Below are positions 8,891 through 17,205 of a stretch of 64,000 bases of DNA, in pieces. Positions within the stretch are counted from its first letter, which is position 1, and every line of letters begins with the position of its first letter. The notes below the pieces were generated by a model. It was given only the letters and a program-made list of their open reading frames with translations, did no database searches and had not been told where the DNA came from. A program made the position numbers and the translations under genes. The stretch comes from Bradyrhizobium diversitatis (GTDB lineage Bacteria; Pseudomonadota; Alphaproteobacteria; Rhizobiales; Xanthobacteraceae), in NCBI RefSeq assembly GCF_016031635.1, contig NZ_JACEGD010000031.1, forward strand, positions 60,588-124,587, written 5' to 3'.

Positions 8891-9753
8891 AGTTCCCCGG
8901 CGTAAGACAGTTTTCTTGGCGCGAAGTCGGAACCGAAGCGAGGCTGCTGCTGATCGGCATCCCCGTCTTCCTGTGGACGATGATTCCGATCTATCACATG
9001 TTCCTGTTCGCGATCTCCCCGAAGGAGGACGCGTTCTCGGGCAAGCTGTGGCCGGATCACCCGACGCTGCACAATTTCGCGATCGTGTTCAAGCAGCAGC
9101 ATTACTTCCTGCGCGACTTCTACATCCAGTTCTGGAACTCGACCGTGATCGCGGTCTCCGTCGGCGCGCTGACACTGTTCATCGCAACTGCGGCGGCGTT
9201 CTCGATCTCGCGGCTGAAGGTGCCGGGCGGGCGCACGGTGTTGAACCTCGCGCTCTTCACCTATTTCATCCCCGCGGCGTTCCTCGCCGTGCCGATGTAC
9301 CGCACCATGGGCAATTACGGCCTGCTCAACAATCACTGGTCGCTGATCCTGGCGATGGTGACGATCGCGAGCCCCTACGCGATCTGGGTGCTCAAGCAGG
9401 CCTCCGACAAGCTGCCGGTCGAGCTGGACGAGGCCGCCGTGATGGACGGCGCGACCACGCTGCAGATCTTCCGCCTGGTCTATTTGCCGCTGATGATGCC
9501 CTCGCTGGTCGCGATCGGCACCTATGCCGTGCTGCTGGCCTGGAACGAATATCTCTACGCGTTCCTGCTGCTCTCGAACGACCGCGAGATCACCCTCCCC
9601 GTCGCGCTCGGCAACTTCCTCGCCGCGGACGACTCGCCCTGGGAGCTGCTGATGACCACCGGCTTCATCTACGCGCTGCCCCCGGCCGCGGTCTATTACG
9701 CCTTCCGCCGCTACATGGTGGGCGGACTGACGGCAGGTGCGGTGAAGTCGTAG
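8887..9753 (+). CDS. Sugar ABC transporter permease (MalG/UgpE-like)
   Basis: Second permease of the sugar-type transporter, 288 residues from the ATG at 8887, which overlaps the stop of the previous gene. Six membrane spans and the docking loop EAAVMDGATTLQIF are visible. The C-terminus reads MVGGLTAGAVKS, the usual ending of MalG-type subunits (GGLTAGAVKG). Transcription ends at the repeat at 9763-9847; the next genes are convergent. Confidence 0.93.
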   Translation: MKFPGVRQFSWREVGTEARLLLIGIPVFLWTMIPIYHMFLFAISPKEDAFSGKLWPDHPTLHNFAIVFKQQHYFLRDFYIQFWNSTVIAVSVGALTLFIATAAAFSISRLKVPGGRTVLNLALFTYFIPAAFLAVPMYRTMGNYGLLNNHWSLILAMVTIASPYAIWVLKQASDKLPVELDEAAVMDGATTLQIFRLVYLPLMMPSLVAIGTYAVLLAWNEYLYAFLLLSNDREITLPVALGNFLAADDSPWELLMTTGFIYALPPAAVYYAFRRYMVGGLTAGAVKS

Positions 9754-9762
9754 GGCTCCTTC

Positions 9763-9847
9763 GTCATTGCGAGCGCAGCGAAGCAATCCAGGATCTTTCC
9801 GCGGAGAGACTCTGGATTGCTTCGTCGCAAGGGCTCCTCGCAATGAC
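9763..9847. repeat. GTCATTGCGAGC-type palindromic repeat
   Basis: An 85-base element with near-complementary ends, GTCATTGCGAGCGCAGCG and CTCCTCGCAATGAC, and an inner pair GAAGCAATCCAG/CTGGATTGCTTC. It lies between two convergent transport operons and could end transcription from both sides. I know this sequence type as a common intergenic repeat in Bradyrhizobium genomes. Confidence 0.8.
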
Positions 9848-9855
9848 AGCAGAAC

Positions 9856-10668
9856 CTACAGCGGCGCGGCGCTCTCGCCCTGCGAGCTCGACAGCTTCGA
9901 GGCGAGCGAAGCCATGACGATGACGACCGCGATCAGCGCAATCACCAGCGTGCAGATCGCGTTGATCTCCGGCTTCACCCCCAAACGCACCTCCGAATAG
10001 ATCCGGATCGGCAGCGTCGCCGAGCCGGGGCCCGTGGTGAAGCTCGCGATCACGAGATCGTCCAGCGAGAGCGTGAACGCCAGCATCCAGCCCGCGACGA
10101 TCGCGGGCGCGATCAGCGGCAGCGTCACCGAGAGAAAGGCGCGCACCGGGTCGCAACCAAGGTCCATCGCCGCCTCCTCCAGCGAGCGGTCGAGCGAGCC
10201 GAGGCGGGACTGCACGACGACGGCGACGAAGCACATCGTCAGCGTGGTGTGGGCGATCGTCACGGTCCAGAAGCCGCGCTCGGCGTTCAGCGCGACGAAC
10301 AGCAGCAGCAGCGACAATCCGGTGATCACCTCCGGCATCACCAGCGGCGCATAGAGCATGCCGGAGAACAGCGTTCGGCCGCGGAACCGCTCGCCGCGCG
10401 ACAGCGCCACCGCGGCGAGCGTGCCGAGCAGCGTGGCGATCGTCGCGGAGGCAACCGCGACCCGCAAGCTCATCCAGGCCGCCTCGATCATGGCGCGATC
10501 ATTGAAGAACTCGTGATACCAGCGCAGCGACCAGCCGCCCCACACCGTCACCAGCCGCGAGGCGTTGAAGGAATAGATGACGAGGATGAGGATCGGCAGA
10601 TAGAGGAATGCCAGCCCGAGCGCCAGCGAGGCGATGTTGAAGCGGGACAGGCGGGAGACCTTGCGCAT
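9856..10668 (-). CDS. ABC transporter permease, spermidine/putrescine type (PotC/PotI-like)
   Basis: Permease of about 270 residues with six membrane spans, an opening resembling PotC (FLYLPILILVIYSFNAS) and the docking loop EAAMDLGCDPVRAF. I prefer the ATG at 10668 (MRKVSRLSRFN), which has GGCGGTGAGG just upstream and follows the previous stop by four bases; an ATG at 10683 would overlap that gene by 11 bases. It is the last gene of a four-gene run on this strand. The polyamine label is by family similarity only; PotABC-like systems also move other small organic ions. Confidence 0.88.
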   Translation of the reverse strand: MRKVSRLSRFNIASLALGLAFLYLPILILVIYSFNASRLVTVWGGWSLRWYHEFFNDRAMIEAAWMSLRVAVASATIATLLGTLAAVALSRGERFRGRTLFSGMLYAPLVMPEVITGLSLLLLFVALNAERGFWTVTIAHTTLTMCFVAVVVQSRLGSLDRSLEEAAMDLGCDPVRAFLSVTLPLIAPAIVAGWMLAFTLSLDDLVIASFTTGPGSATLPIRIYSEVRLGVKPEINAICTLVIALIAVVIVMASLASKLSSSQGESAAPL

Positions 10669-10672
10669 CGCC

Positions 10673-11587
10673 TCACCGCCCATGTTCGAGCTGCCGCTTC
10701 TGCAGCCGTTCGTACAGCAGCAGCGGCACCAGCAGCACCATCAGCAGCACGATGGCGGCTGCCGACGCAACCGGCCAGTCCTTGTTGGTGAAGAATTCGA
10801 GCCACAGGGTCTGGCCGATCATCAGCGCATTGGAGCCGGCCAGGAGATCCGGGATGACAAATTCGCCGACGATCGGGATGAAGCACAGCAGCACACCGGC
10901 GCCGACGCCGGGCAGTGACAACGGGAAGATGACGAGCCAGAACACCTGCCAGGGCGGCGCGCCGAGATCGGCGGCCGCCTCCTCCAACGCCGGCTCCATC
11001 TTGGCGAGCGTGGCGTAGAGCGGCAGGATCATGAACGGCAAATAGGAATAGACGATGCCGATATACATCGCGGTGTCGGTGGAGAGCCACACCACGGGCT
11101 GGCTGACCAGATGCAGCGCCAGCAGGATCTGGTTGAGCAGGCCGTCATGCTGGAGGATGTTGATCCAGGCATAGATGCGGATCAGGAACGAGGTCCAGAA
11201 CGGCACGATCACCAGCACCATGGCCACCGCCTGCCAGCGCTTCGGCAGCCGCGCCATGCCATAGGCGATGGGATAGCCGATCAGAAGCAGCAGCGCAGTC
11301 GCGGTCACGGCGACGGTGAGGCTGCGCATATAGGCAAACACATAGATGTCGTCGGAGACGAGCAGCTTGAAATTGTCGGCCGAGAGTGCGGCAAAGGCGC
11401 CTCTGAGCGCGTCCCATCCCGCCGTCAGGTCGAAGACCGGCGCGTAGGGCGGCTGTGCGATCGCCGTCTGCGACAGGCTGATCTTCAGCACGAAGGCGAA
11501 CGGCACCAGGAAGAACAGCACCATCCAGACATAGGGTGCGATCGCGGCAAAGCGCGCCGGCCGCGCAAAGATGCGGCGGGAGCTCAT
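10673..11587 (-). CDS. ABC transporter permease, spermidine/putrescine type (PotB/PotH-like)
   Basis: Permease of 304 residues with six membrane spans and the docking loop EEAAADLGAPPWQVF. It overlaps the ATPase gene by four bases and nearly abuts the second permease, so the three are one transcript. The N-terminal RPARFAAIAPYVWMVLFFLVPF is the typical PotB first span. No periplasmic binding protein is encoded next to the set, which is unusual for this transporter class. Confidence 0.92.
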   Translation of the reverse strand: MSSRRIFARPARFAAIAPYVWMVLFFLVPFAFVLKISLSQTAIAQPPYAPVFDLTAGWDALRGAFAALSADNFKLLVSDDIYVFAYMRSLTVAVTATALLLLIGYPIAYGMARLPKRWQAVAMVLVIVPFWTSFLIRIYAWINILQHDGLLNQILLALHLVSQPVVWLSTDTAMYIGIVYSYLPFMILPLYATLAKMEPALEEAAADLGAPPWQVFWLVIFPLSLPGVGAGVLLCFIPIVGEFVIPDLLAGSNALMIGQTLWLEFFTNKDWPVASAAAIVLLMVLLVPLLLYERLQKRQLEHGR

Positions 11588-12756
11588 GACGGCAGCACCA
11601 CGCAGTCGTCGGGCGTGAACCAGGCGACGACATGCTGGTTCAGGCTGTAGGCGTCGACGTCTAGCCGCGCGCTGTTGGCAACCGACGCCTGCAGCATCCC
11701 GCCGGTGTCGAGCTTCACCTTGAAGGTGGTGGTGCCGCCGAGATAGCAGATGTCGGCGATGACGCCGTCGAGCCGGTTGATCGCCGTTTCACGACCGGCC
11801 TCGCTCACGGGACCTCGTCGCGACAGCTTGACTTTTTCGGGGCGGATCGCGACCGCCAATTTTCCCGCGCCGACCGGCTCGCGCGGCTCGGCCACCACCA
11901 GCGCACCCGCATCACGCGTGCCGATGACCAGACGATGACCATCGCGCAATTTGGACTCGCCATCGAAGAGATTGATGTCGCCGACGAACTCCGCGATCCA
12001 GCGCGAGCGCGGCGCCTCGTAGAGTTCGCGGGGGCTCGCGACCTGGGCGAGCTTGCCGGCCTTCATCACGCCGATCCGGCTCGCCATCGTCATCGCCTCC
12101 TCCTGATCGTGGGTCACGATGATGAAGGTCATGCCGAGCCGCCGCTGCAGCTCCATCAGCTCGCCTTGCGTGCTCTCGCGCAGCTTCTTGTCGAGGGCTG
12201 CGAGCGGCTCGTCGAGCAGCAGGAGTTGAGGCCGGCGCGCCAGCGCACGGGCCAGCGCCACGCGCTGGCGCTGGCCGCCCGAGAGTTGATCCGGCTTGCG
12301 CTTCTCGAGCCCTTCGAGCTTCACCAGTGCGACCATCTCGGCCACGCGGGTGGCGATCTCGACGCGCGGCATGCCGGCGCGCTTCAGGCCGAAGGCGATG
12401 TTGTCGCGCACAGACAAATGCGGGAATAGCGCGTAGTTCTGGAACATCATGTTGACCGGGCGCTCGTGCGGTAGCGCCTGCGCGATGTCCTTGCCGCCGA
12501 GCAGGATGCGTCCCTCGTCCGGTGCCTCGAAACCGGCGAGCATGCGCAAGAGCGTGGTCTTGCCGCAGCCGCTCGGACCGAGCAGCGCGAAGAACTCGCC
12601 GGCCTTGATGTCGAGTGAGACGCCATCCACGGCGCGGAACGTCCCGAACGTCTTGGCGACGCCCTCGATCCGCAGCAGCGGCTGGCCAGCCGCCGGATAC
12701 GGATCTCCACCGGCCGCACTGGCCGCGGTGTCTGTTCTGGGCAACTCGTCCGTCAT
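11584..12756 (-). CDS. ABC transporter ATP-binding protein, PotA-type
   Basis: ATPase of 390 residues from the ATG at 12756 (a TTG 12 bases upstream is less likely). It has Walker A GPSGCGKTT, signature LSGGQRQRVALARAL, Walker B LLLLDEPLAALD, the switch histidine in IIVTHDQEEA and a TOBE-like C-terminal domain from about residue 285. This is the energising subunit for the two downstream permeases. It starts 52 bases after the stop of the GlpD-like gene, so all four genes could form one operon, tying the imported substrate to that flavoprotein. Confidence 0.93.
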   Translation of the reverse strand: MTDELPRTDTAASAAGGDPYPAAGQPLLRIEGVAKTFGTFRAVDGVSLDIKAGEFFALLGPSGCGKTTLLRMLAGFEAPDEGRILLGGKDIAQALPHERPVNMMFQNYALFPHLSVRDNIAFGLKRAGMPRVEIATRVAEMVALVKLEGLEKRKPDQLSGGQRQRVALARALARRPQLLLLDEPLAALDKKLRESTQGELMELQRRLGMTFIIVTHDQEEAMTMASRIGVMKAGKLAQVASPRELYEAPRSRWIAEFVGDINLFDGESKLRDGHRLVIGTRDAGALVVAEPREPVGAGKLAVAIRPEKVKLSRRGPVSEAGRETAINRLDGVIADICYLGGTTTFKVKLDTGGMLQASVANSARLDVDAYSLNQHVVAWFTPDDCVVLPS

Positions 12757-12808
12757 GGTCCCCGCCAACCCCGATTCCGCCGCACGCTAGCGGCCGATCG
12801 TCCCTAGC

Positions 12809-14287
12809 TCAACTAGTTCGGGATGAATCGTTCACATCCGCCATGAACGCCGCCAGCGCGTCACGGTCCGCCGCGGGCATGGTCAGGCCGAGCTTGGAGC
12901 GACGCCACAGGACGTCCTCGGGGAAGCGCGCCCATTCGCGGCTCATCAGGTATCGCACCTCGGCGCCGGTCAGCTCGGGGCCGAAGGCAGGGCCGAGATC
13001 GTCGCGGGTCTTGGCGTCCCCGAGCACCGCCGGCAATCGCGAGCCATAGGCCGCAACCAGGCGCTGGGCCTGCGCTTCGGAGAGAAAGCGCCAGCGCTCG
13101 CGTGCGAGGTCGACCGCGGTGTCGAAGCGATTCCAGGCAAAATCGCCGCCGGGCAGCGCTGCGCCCGCGGTCCAGGGCGGCGACATCGGATAGAACGGCG
13201 TCAGCTTCGTCACCGCACGCTCCGCGCGCAGGCGCGACGTGGTGACATCGCCGCCGAACATCGTGAGCAGCGGCGCCTTGCGCCGGCGCGCGTGGAACAG
13301 GGTCGCGCCGTCACCTCCTCGCACCGACGCCGGCCTCAAATTGACGCCAGAGACCGTCCGGACCACGTCGACCGGGGCGATGCGCTCGCGGAAATAGCGG
13401 CTGGCCGCTTCGCAGAGATAGCTGACGTCGGATCCGGCCATCGCCACGATCGCGGGATCTCCGGTGAAATCACGCGTCACCGTACCGATCAGGGTGAAGT
13501 CGCGCTCGAACGGGCTCGCGAAGATCAGCCGGCCGTCGCTGTTCTGGAAGACGTAGACGTTATCGGACTCGAACAGCCGCGGCACGATGATCTGGCTCAT
13601 CTGTGTGGCGGCCATGGCGGGCTGCGGTTGCCGCAGCACGGTCTCCGCAACCAATGGCGTCCAGGCCCCGCTGGTGTTGGCCAGCGCCCGGGTCGTGATG
13701 GTACGGCGATGGCCGCGATCGACCACGGCGAGCCGCCAGACGTCGGTTCGATCGGCGCGGACGCAGCGTGCCCCGGTCCGGATCGCCGCGCCACGTTCGG
13801 CCGCGTCCAGCGCCGTGAGCACCACGAGGCGGGAATCGTCGACGACGCAGTCCGAATAATCGAACGCCGTGCCGAATGGGCGCCTTAGCGCGTTGCCGAC
13901 CGGATGGTGGGTGATGTCGAGAGTCTTCGATCGGGGCAGGCCGCTCCGGCTGGCGAGGCTGTCATACAGGAACAGGCCGGCCCGCAGCAGCCATGGTGGA
14001 CGCTCATCCGAATGCGCGGGAACAACGAAGCGCATCGGCCGGACCAGATGCGGCGCGATCCGGAGCCAGGTCCGGCGCTCGGCCAGAGCCCGGCGCACCC
14101 GCCAGAAGCCGCGGCGCTCCAGCACCGAGAGATCGCCGTGGATCAACCGCGGTGTTGCCGACGATGCCGCGCCGCCGAGATCGCCCTGCTCGAAGAGGAT
14201 AACCCGCAGGCCGCGACCCGCCGCATCGCGCGCGAGGCTGACGCCGTTCAGGCCGCCGCCGATGATCGCGAGGTCGAAATCCGCCAT
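12809..14287 (-). CDS. GlpD-like FAD-dependent oxidoreductase with altered active site
   Basis: 492-residue flavoprotein, homologous over its whole length to aerobic glycerol-3-phosphate dehydrogenase. FAD parts are intact: GGGLNG at 10-15, DAAGRG at 21-26 and the FDYSDCVVDDSRL block near 142-154. Aligned by eye with E. coli GlpD, the residues that line its substrate pocket differ: R54 is S54, Y55 is V55, H233 is Q232, R317 is N316 and K354 is D347. The usual IHGGLRYLE loop reads IHGDLSVLE. It is probably an oxidoreductase for another substrate, or catalytically weak, rather than true GlpD. It is first in a run with the PotABC-like transporter. Automatic annotation would call it glpD. Confidence 0.85.
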   Translation of the reverse strand: MADFDLAIIGGGLNGVSLARDAAGRGLRVILFEQGDLGGAASSATPRLIHGDLSVLERRGFWRVRRALAERRTWLRIAPHLVRPMRFVVPAHSDERPPWLLRAGLFLYDSLASRSGLPRSKTLDITHHPVGNALRRPFGTAFDYSDCVVDDSRLVVLTALDAAERGAAIRTGARCVRADRTDVWRLAVVDRGHRRTITTRALANTSGAWTPLVAETVLRQPQPAMAATQMSQIIVPRLFESDNVYVFQNSDGRLIFASPFERDFTLIGTVTRDFTGDPAIVAMAGSDVSYLCEAASRYFRERIAPVDVVRTVSGVNLRPASVRGGDGATLFHARRRKAPLLTMFGGDVTTSRLRAERAVTKLTPFYPMSPPWTAGAALPGGDFAWNRFDTAVDLARERWRFLSEAQAQRLVAAYGSRLPAVLGDAKTRDDLGPAFGPELTGAEVRYLMSREWARFPEDVLWRRSKLGLTMPAADRDALAAFMADVNDSSRTS

Positions 14288-14321
14288 GAAGCCGTCGAAT
14301 GGGAGCGAAGCACTCCCATAA

Positions 14322-17003
14322 CTAGCCGGTCTTCAGCGCAAGCTCCATGGCTTCGGCGCGACCGATGAGGCCGGCATATTTCCCGATCGGCAGCGGCTTG
14401 CCGAGCAGATAGCCCTGCACGCCGTCGCAGCCCTCCTTGGCGAGGAAGGCGAGCTGGTCCACCGTCTCGACGCCTTCGGCGATGATCGACATATCGAGGC
14501 CGTGGCCGAGATCGATCACCGCGCGCACGATTGCCGCCGATTGCGGGTTGCGGCCAAGATTGATAATGAAGGCGCGGTCGATCTTGATCTTGTCGAACGG
14601 GAACGCCTGGAGGTAGCTCAGCGAGGAGTAACCGCTGCCGAAATCGTCCATGGAGATGCGCACGCCAAGCGCCTTCAGGCGGCGCAGCAACGCAAGGCCG
14701 CGATCGAAATCCTCGATCAGCACGCCCTCGGTGATCTCGAGCTCGAGCCGGCCCGGTGCAAGGCCCGTCTCGATCAGGATCGAATGGACCAGTCCGACCA
14801 CGTCCCCGTGCATGAACTGCGCCGGCGACAGATTGACCGCGACCTGCAGCGGCTTCGGCCAGGACGCCGCCTCGCGGCAGGCCTCGCGCAGGATCCACTC
14901 GCCCATCTCGACGATCAGGCCGCTCTCCTCGGCGATTGGAATGAATTCGGCGGGCGAAACCTGGCCGCGCACCGGATGCTGCCAGCGCGCCAGCGCCTCG
15001 AAGCCGATGATCTCGCTCTCGGCAACGCTGTGGCCCGCGGCCCCCTGCGGCTGGAAGGCGAGCGAGAGCTCGCCGTTCTTGACCGCCATCGAGAGGTCCT
15101 GATGCAGCACGCGGCGATCGCGGATCTGCTGGTCCATCTCCGGCTGGTAGAGGCTGATCGTGCCGCGCGACTTCTGCTTGGCGCGGAACAGCGCCGCGCC
15201 GGCATTGGCAAGCAGCGAGGCGCCATCGGTGCCATTGTGCGGGAAGACCGACATGCCCGTGGTGATGCCGGCGCGGACCGGCCGGCCGTCGATCTGGAAT
15301 TCCCGGGCGACGGCTTCGCCGATTTGCCGCGCCAGTGCGAGGCCCGCCTCGGGCTGCTTGCCGTCGATGATCAGGCCGAACTCGTCGCCGGACAGGCGCG
15401 CCACCACGCCGCCGCGCGCGGAGTCCTGGAGCCGATGGGCCACCTCGATCAGGAGCTTGTCGCCGAGCGCATGGCCGAAGACGTCGTTGACCTCCTTGAG
15501 GCCGTCGAGGTCGACGCAGAGCACGGCGAACTCCTCGCCGGTGCCTTCGCACGCCTCGATCATCTGGGTCAGCGCCTGGAGGAAGGCGGCGCGGTTCGGC
15601 AGATCGGTGAGGCCGTCGTGATAGGCCATGTGCGCCATGCGCGACTCGGTCTGGCGGCGGTCGGTGACGTCCTCGTGGGTCTTGATCAGATATTGCGGTT
15701 CGCCGGCATCATTGAGCACGGTGGCGCGGCGGGTGAGAAACAGCCGCAGGCCGTCCTTGGTGGAGATCGGATGCTCCTCGGTGATCATCCCGCGCTTCTT
15801 GATCGCGGCCTCATCGCGCGCGATGATCAGCCTGGCTTCCTTGGCATTGAAGATGTCGGACGCGGTCAGGCCGGTGGTTTCCTCGCGCCTGCGGTTGAGG
15901 ATCGTCTCCGCGCTGCGGTTGGCGAGCAGATAGCGGCCGTCCTTGACCTGTTCCACGATCAGCGCGACCGGGATGTTGTCGACCACGAGTTCGAGGAACT
16001 TCTTGGTGCTCTCCAGCTCTTGCGACAGCGAGCGGCGGTCGGTGATGTCCTCGAACACGATGAGCAGAAATTCGGGCTTGTTGCTCTCGTTGCGGACCAC
16101 GATCCGGATCGAGGCGACCATGCGCCGCGCACCGGCACGGTCGACCTCGAACTCGTTGCGATATTGGCCACCCGGCGAATTGAGCGCCGCCTGGTCGGCC
16201 GCCTCGATGCTGGACGCCGAGCCCGGCGCAAACAGCTCCCGCGCATTCCTGCCGACGGCGAAGTCCCGCGACAATCCCCAGAACCGCTCATAGGCGCTGT
16301 TGGCGAAGATGTAGCAACCATCCTCGATGCTCTTGGCTGCCACGCAGGCCGGCACATGGTCCAGCACCGATTCCAGGAATTGCTTGGTCGAGGCGAGCTG
16401 CCGCGACAGCCTGCGCTGCTCGCTGACGTCGAGATGCGTGGCCACCGAGCCGCCGTTCGGCAGCACGAAATATTTCACCAGGATGGCCCGCCCGTCGGGC
16501 AGTTCCGTGATCAGACCATTGGCGCTTGCCGCCTTGTCGTAAAATTCGTCGTCGGAAGCGCCCAGCACGCCGCGCTTGCGCCGAAGCGCGAGGAGCTCGC
16601 GGCCGTTCATGCCCGCCCGGACATCCGACCGCGTCAGGCCATAGATCTCGAGATAGCGGTCGTTGCAGAAGATGATGCGGCGCTGCGCATCCGTCATCAC
16701 CACGCCCTGGTTGAGATTGTTCATGGCGGAGGAGATGAAGGCGTTGCGCCGCAACTGCAGACGCCTGGTCCGGCGCAGCGAGGAATGGATCCACAGCGCG
16801 ATCGCGGCGAGGAACGAGCACACGACGATGACCGCAATCAGGGCTTCCCAGATGACGCTGGGATCGAGCTTGGTGAGATCGCCCGGACCAAAGCTGTCCG
16901 ATAGCGCAAAGGCACGCGCAGGCGTGACCGCACCGGCCAGGCATACGACGGCCTGCACAGCAATCAGAAGCGCGCTGCCCACGTGCCAGTTCTTCTCAGC
17001 CAT
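14322..17003 (-). CDS. Membrane-anchored PAS-PAS-PAS-GGDEF-EAL protein (c-di-GMP turnover)
   Basis: 893-residue signalling protein. The N-terminus has a hydrophobic segment at 10-28 and a membrane span at about 52-72. Three PAS modules follow (about 88-195, 208-322, 334-448), then a GGDEF domain whose signature is SGDEF (538-542) and an EAL domain (GFEALARW at 668-675, DDFGSGYSS and AEGVET later). The EAL motif residues for phosphodiesterase activity are present. The first signature glycine is serine, a variant that can still be active, and the product-inhibition RxxD site upstream of it is missing. Synthase, hydrolase or both are possible. The PAS array suggests control by redox, light or a small ligand. 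Confidence 0.93.
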   Translation of the reverse strand: MAEKNWHVGSALLIAVQAVVCLAGAVTPARAFALSDSFGPGDLTKLDPSVIWEALIAVIVVCSFLAAIALWIHSSLRRTRRLQLRRNAFISSAMNNLNQGVVMTDAQRRIIFCNDRYLEIYGLTRSDVRAGMNGRELLALRRKRGVLGASDDEFYDKAASANGLITELPDGRAILVKYFVLPNGGSVATHLDVSEQRRLSRQLASTKQFLESVLDHVPACVAAKSIEDGCYIFANSAYERFWGLSRDFAVGRNARELFAPGSASSIEAADQAALNSPGGQYRNEFEVDRAGARRMVASIRIVVRNESNKPEFLLIVFEDITDRRSLSQELESTKKFLELVVDNIPVALIVEQVKDGRYLLANRSAETILNRRREETTGLTASDIFNAKEARLIIARDEAAIKKRGMITEEHPISTKDGLRLFLTRRATVLNDAGEPQYLIKTHEDVTDRRQTESRMAHMAYHDGLTDLPNRAAFLQALTQMIEACEGTGEEFAVLCVDLDGLKEVNDVFGHALGDKLLIEVAHRLQDSARGGVVARLSGDEFGLIIDGKQPEAGLALARQIGEAVAREFQIDGRPVRAGITTGMSVFPHNGTDGASLLANAGAALFRAKQKSRGTISLYQPEMDQQIRDRRVLHQDLSMAVKNGELSLAFQPQGAAGHSVAESEIIGFEALARWQHPVRGQVSPAEFIPIAEESGLIVEMGEWILREACREAASWPKPLQVAVNLSPAQFMHGDVVGLVHSILIETGLAPGRLELEITEGVLIEDFDRGLALLRRLKALGVRISMDDFGSGYSSLSYLQAFPFDKIKIDRAFIINLGRNPQSAAIVRAVIDLGHGLDMSIIAEGVETVDQLAFLAKEGCDGVQGYLLGKPLPIGKYAGLIGRAEAMELALKTG

Positions 17004-17205
17004 CAGCCACCCGCGATTTCAACGTCGGATTGTCTGGCCTCGCGGGTTTGGATCGGGTAAACGCCTGTAGGCGCAACAGAAAAATGTGACGCGAAATACG
17101 GCAATTGCCCTGACATGATAAATGCTTGCTTAATGGAAAACGGGCCCGCGCCCTCGTTCTCGGCTCCAATGCCACCGGCACCTCCAGCGAACATTCTGCA
17201 CAACC

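Noticed and set aside
14502..16904. 800-codon open frame on the plus strand opposite the GGDEF-EAL gene
   Set aside because: Shadow of the signalling protein; no recognisable domain.
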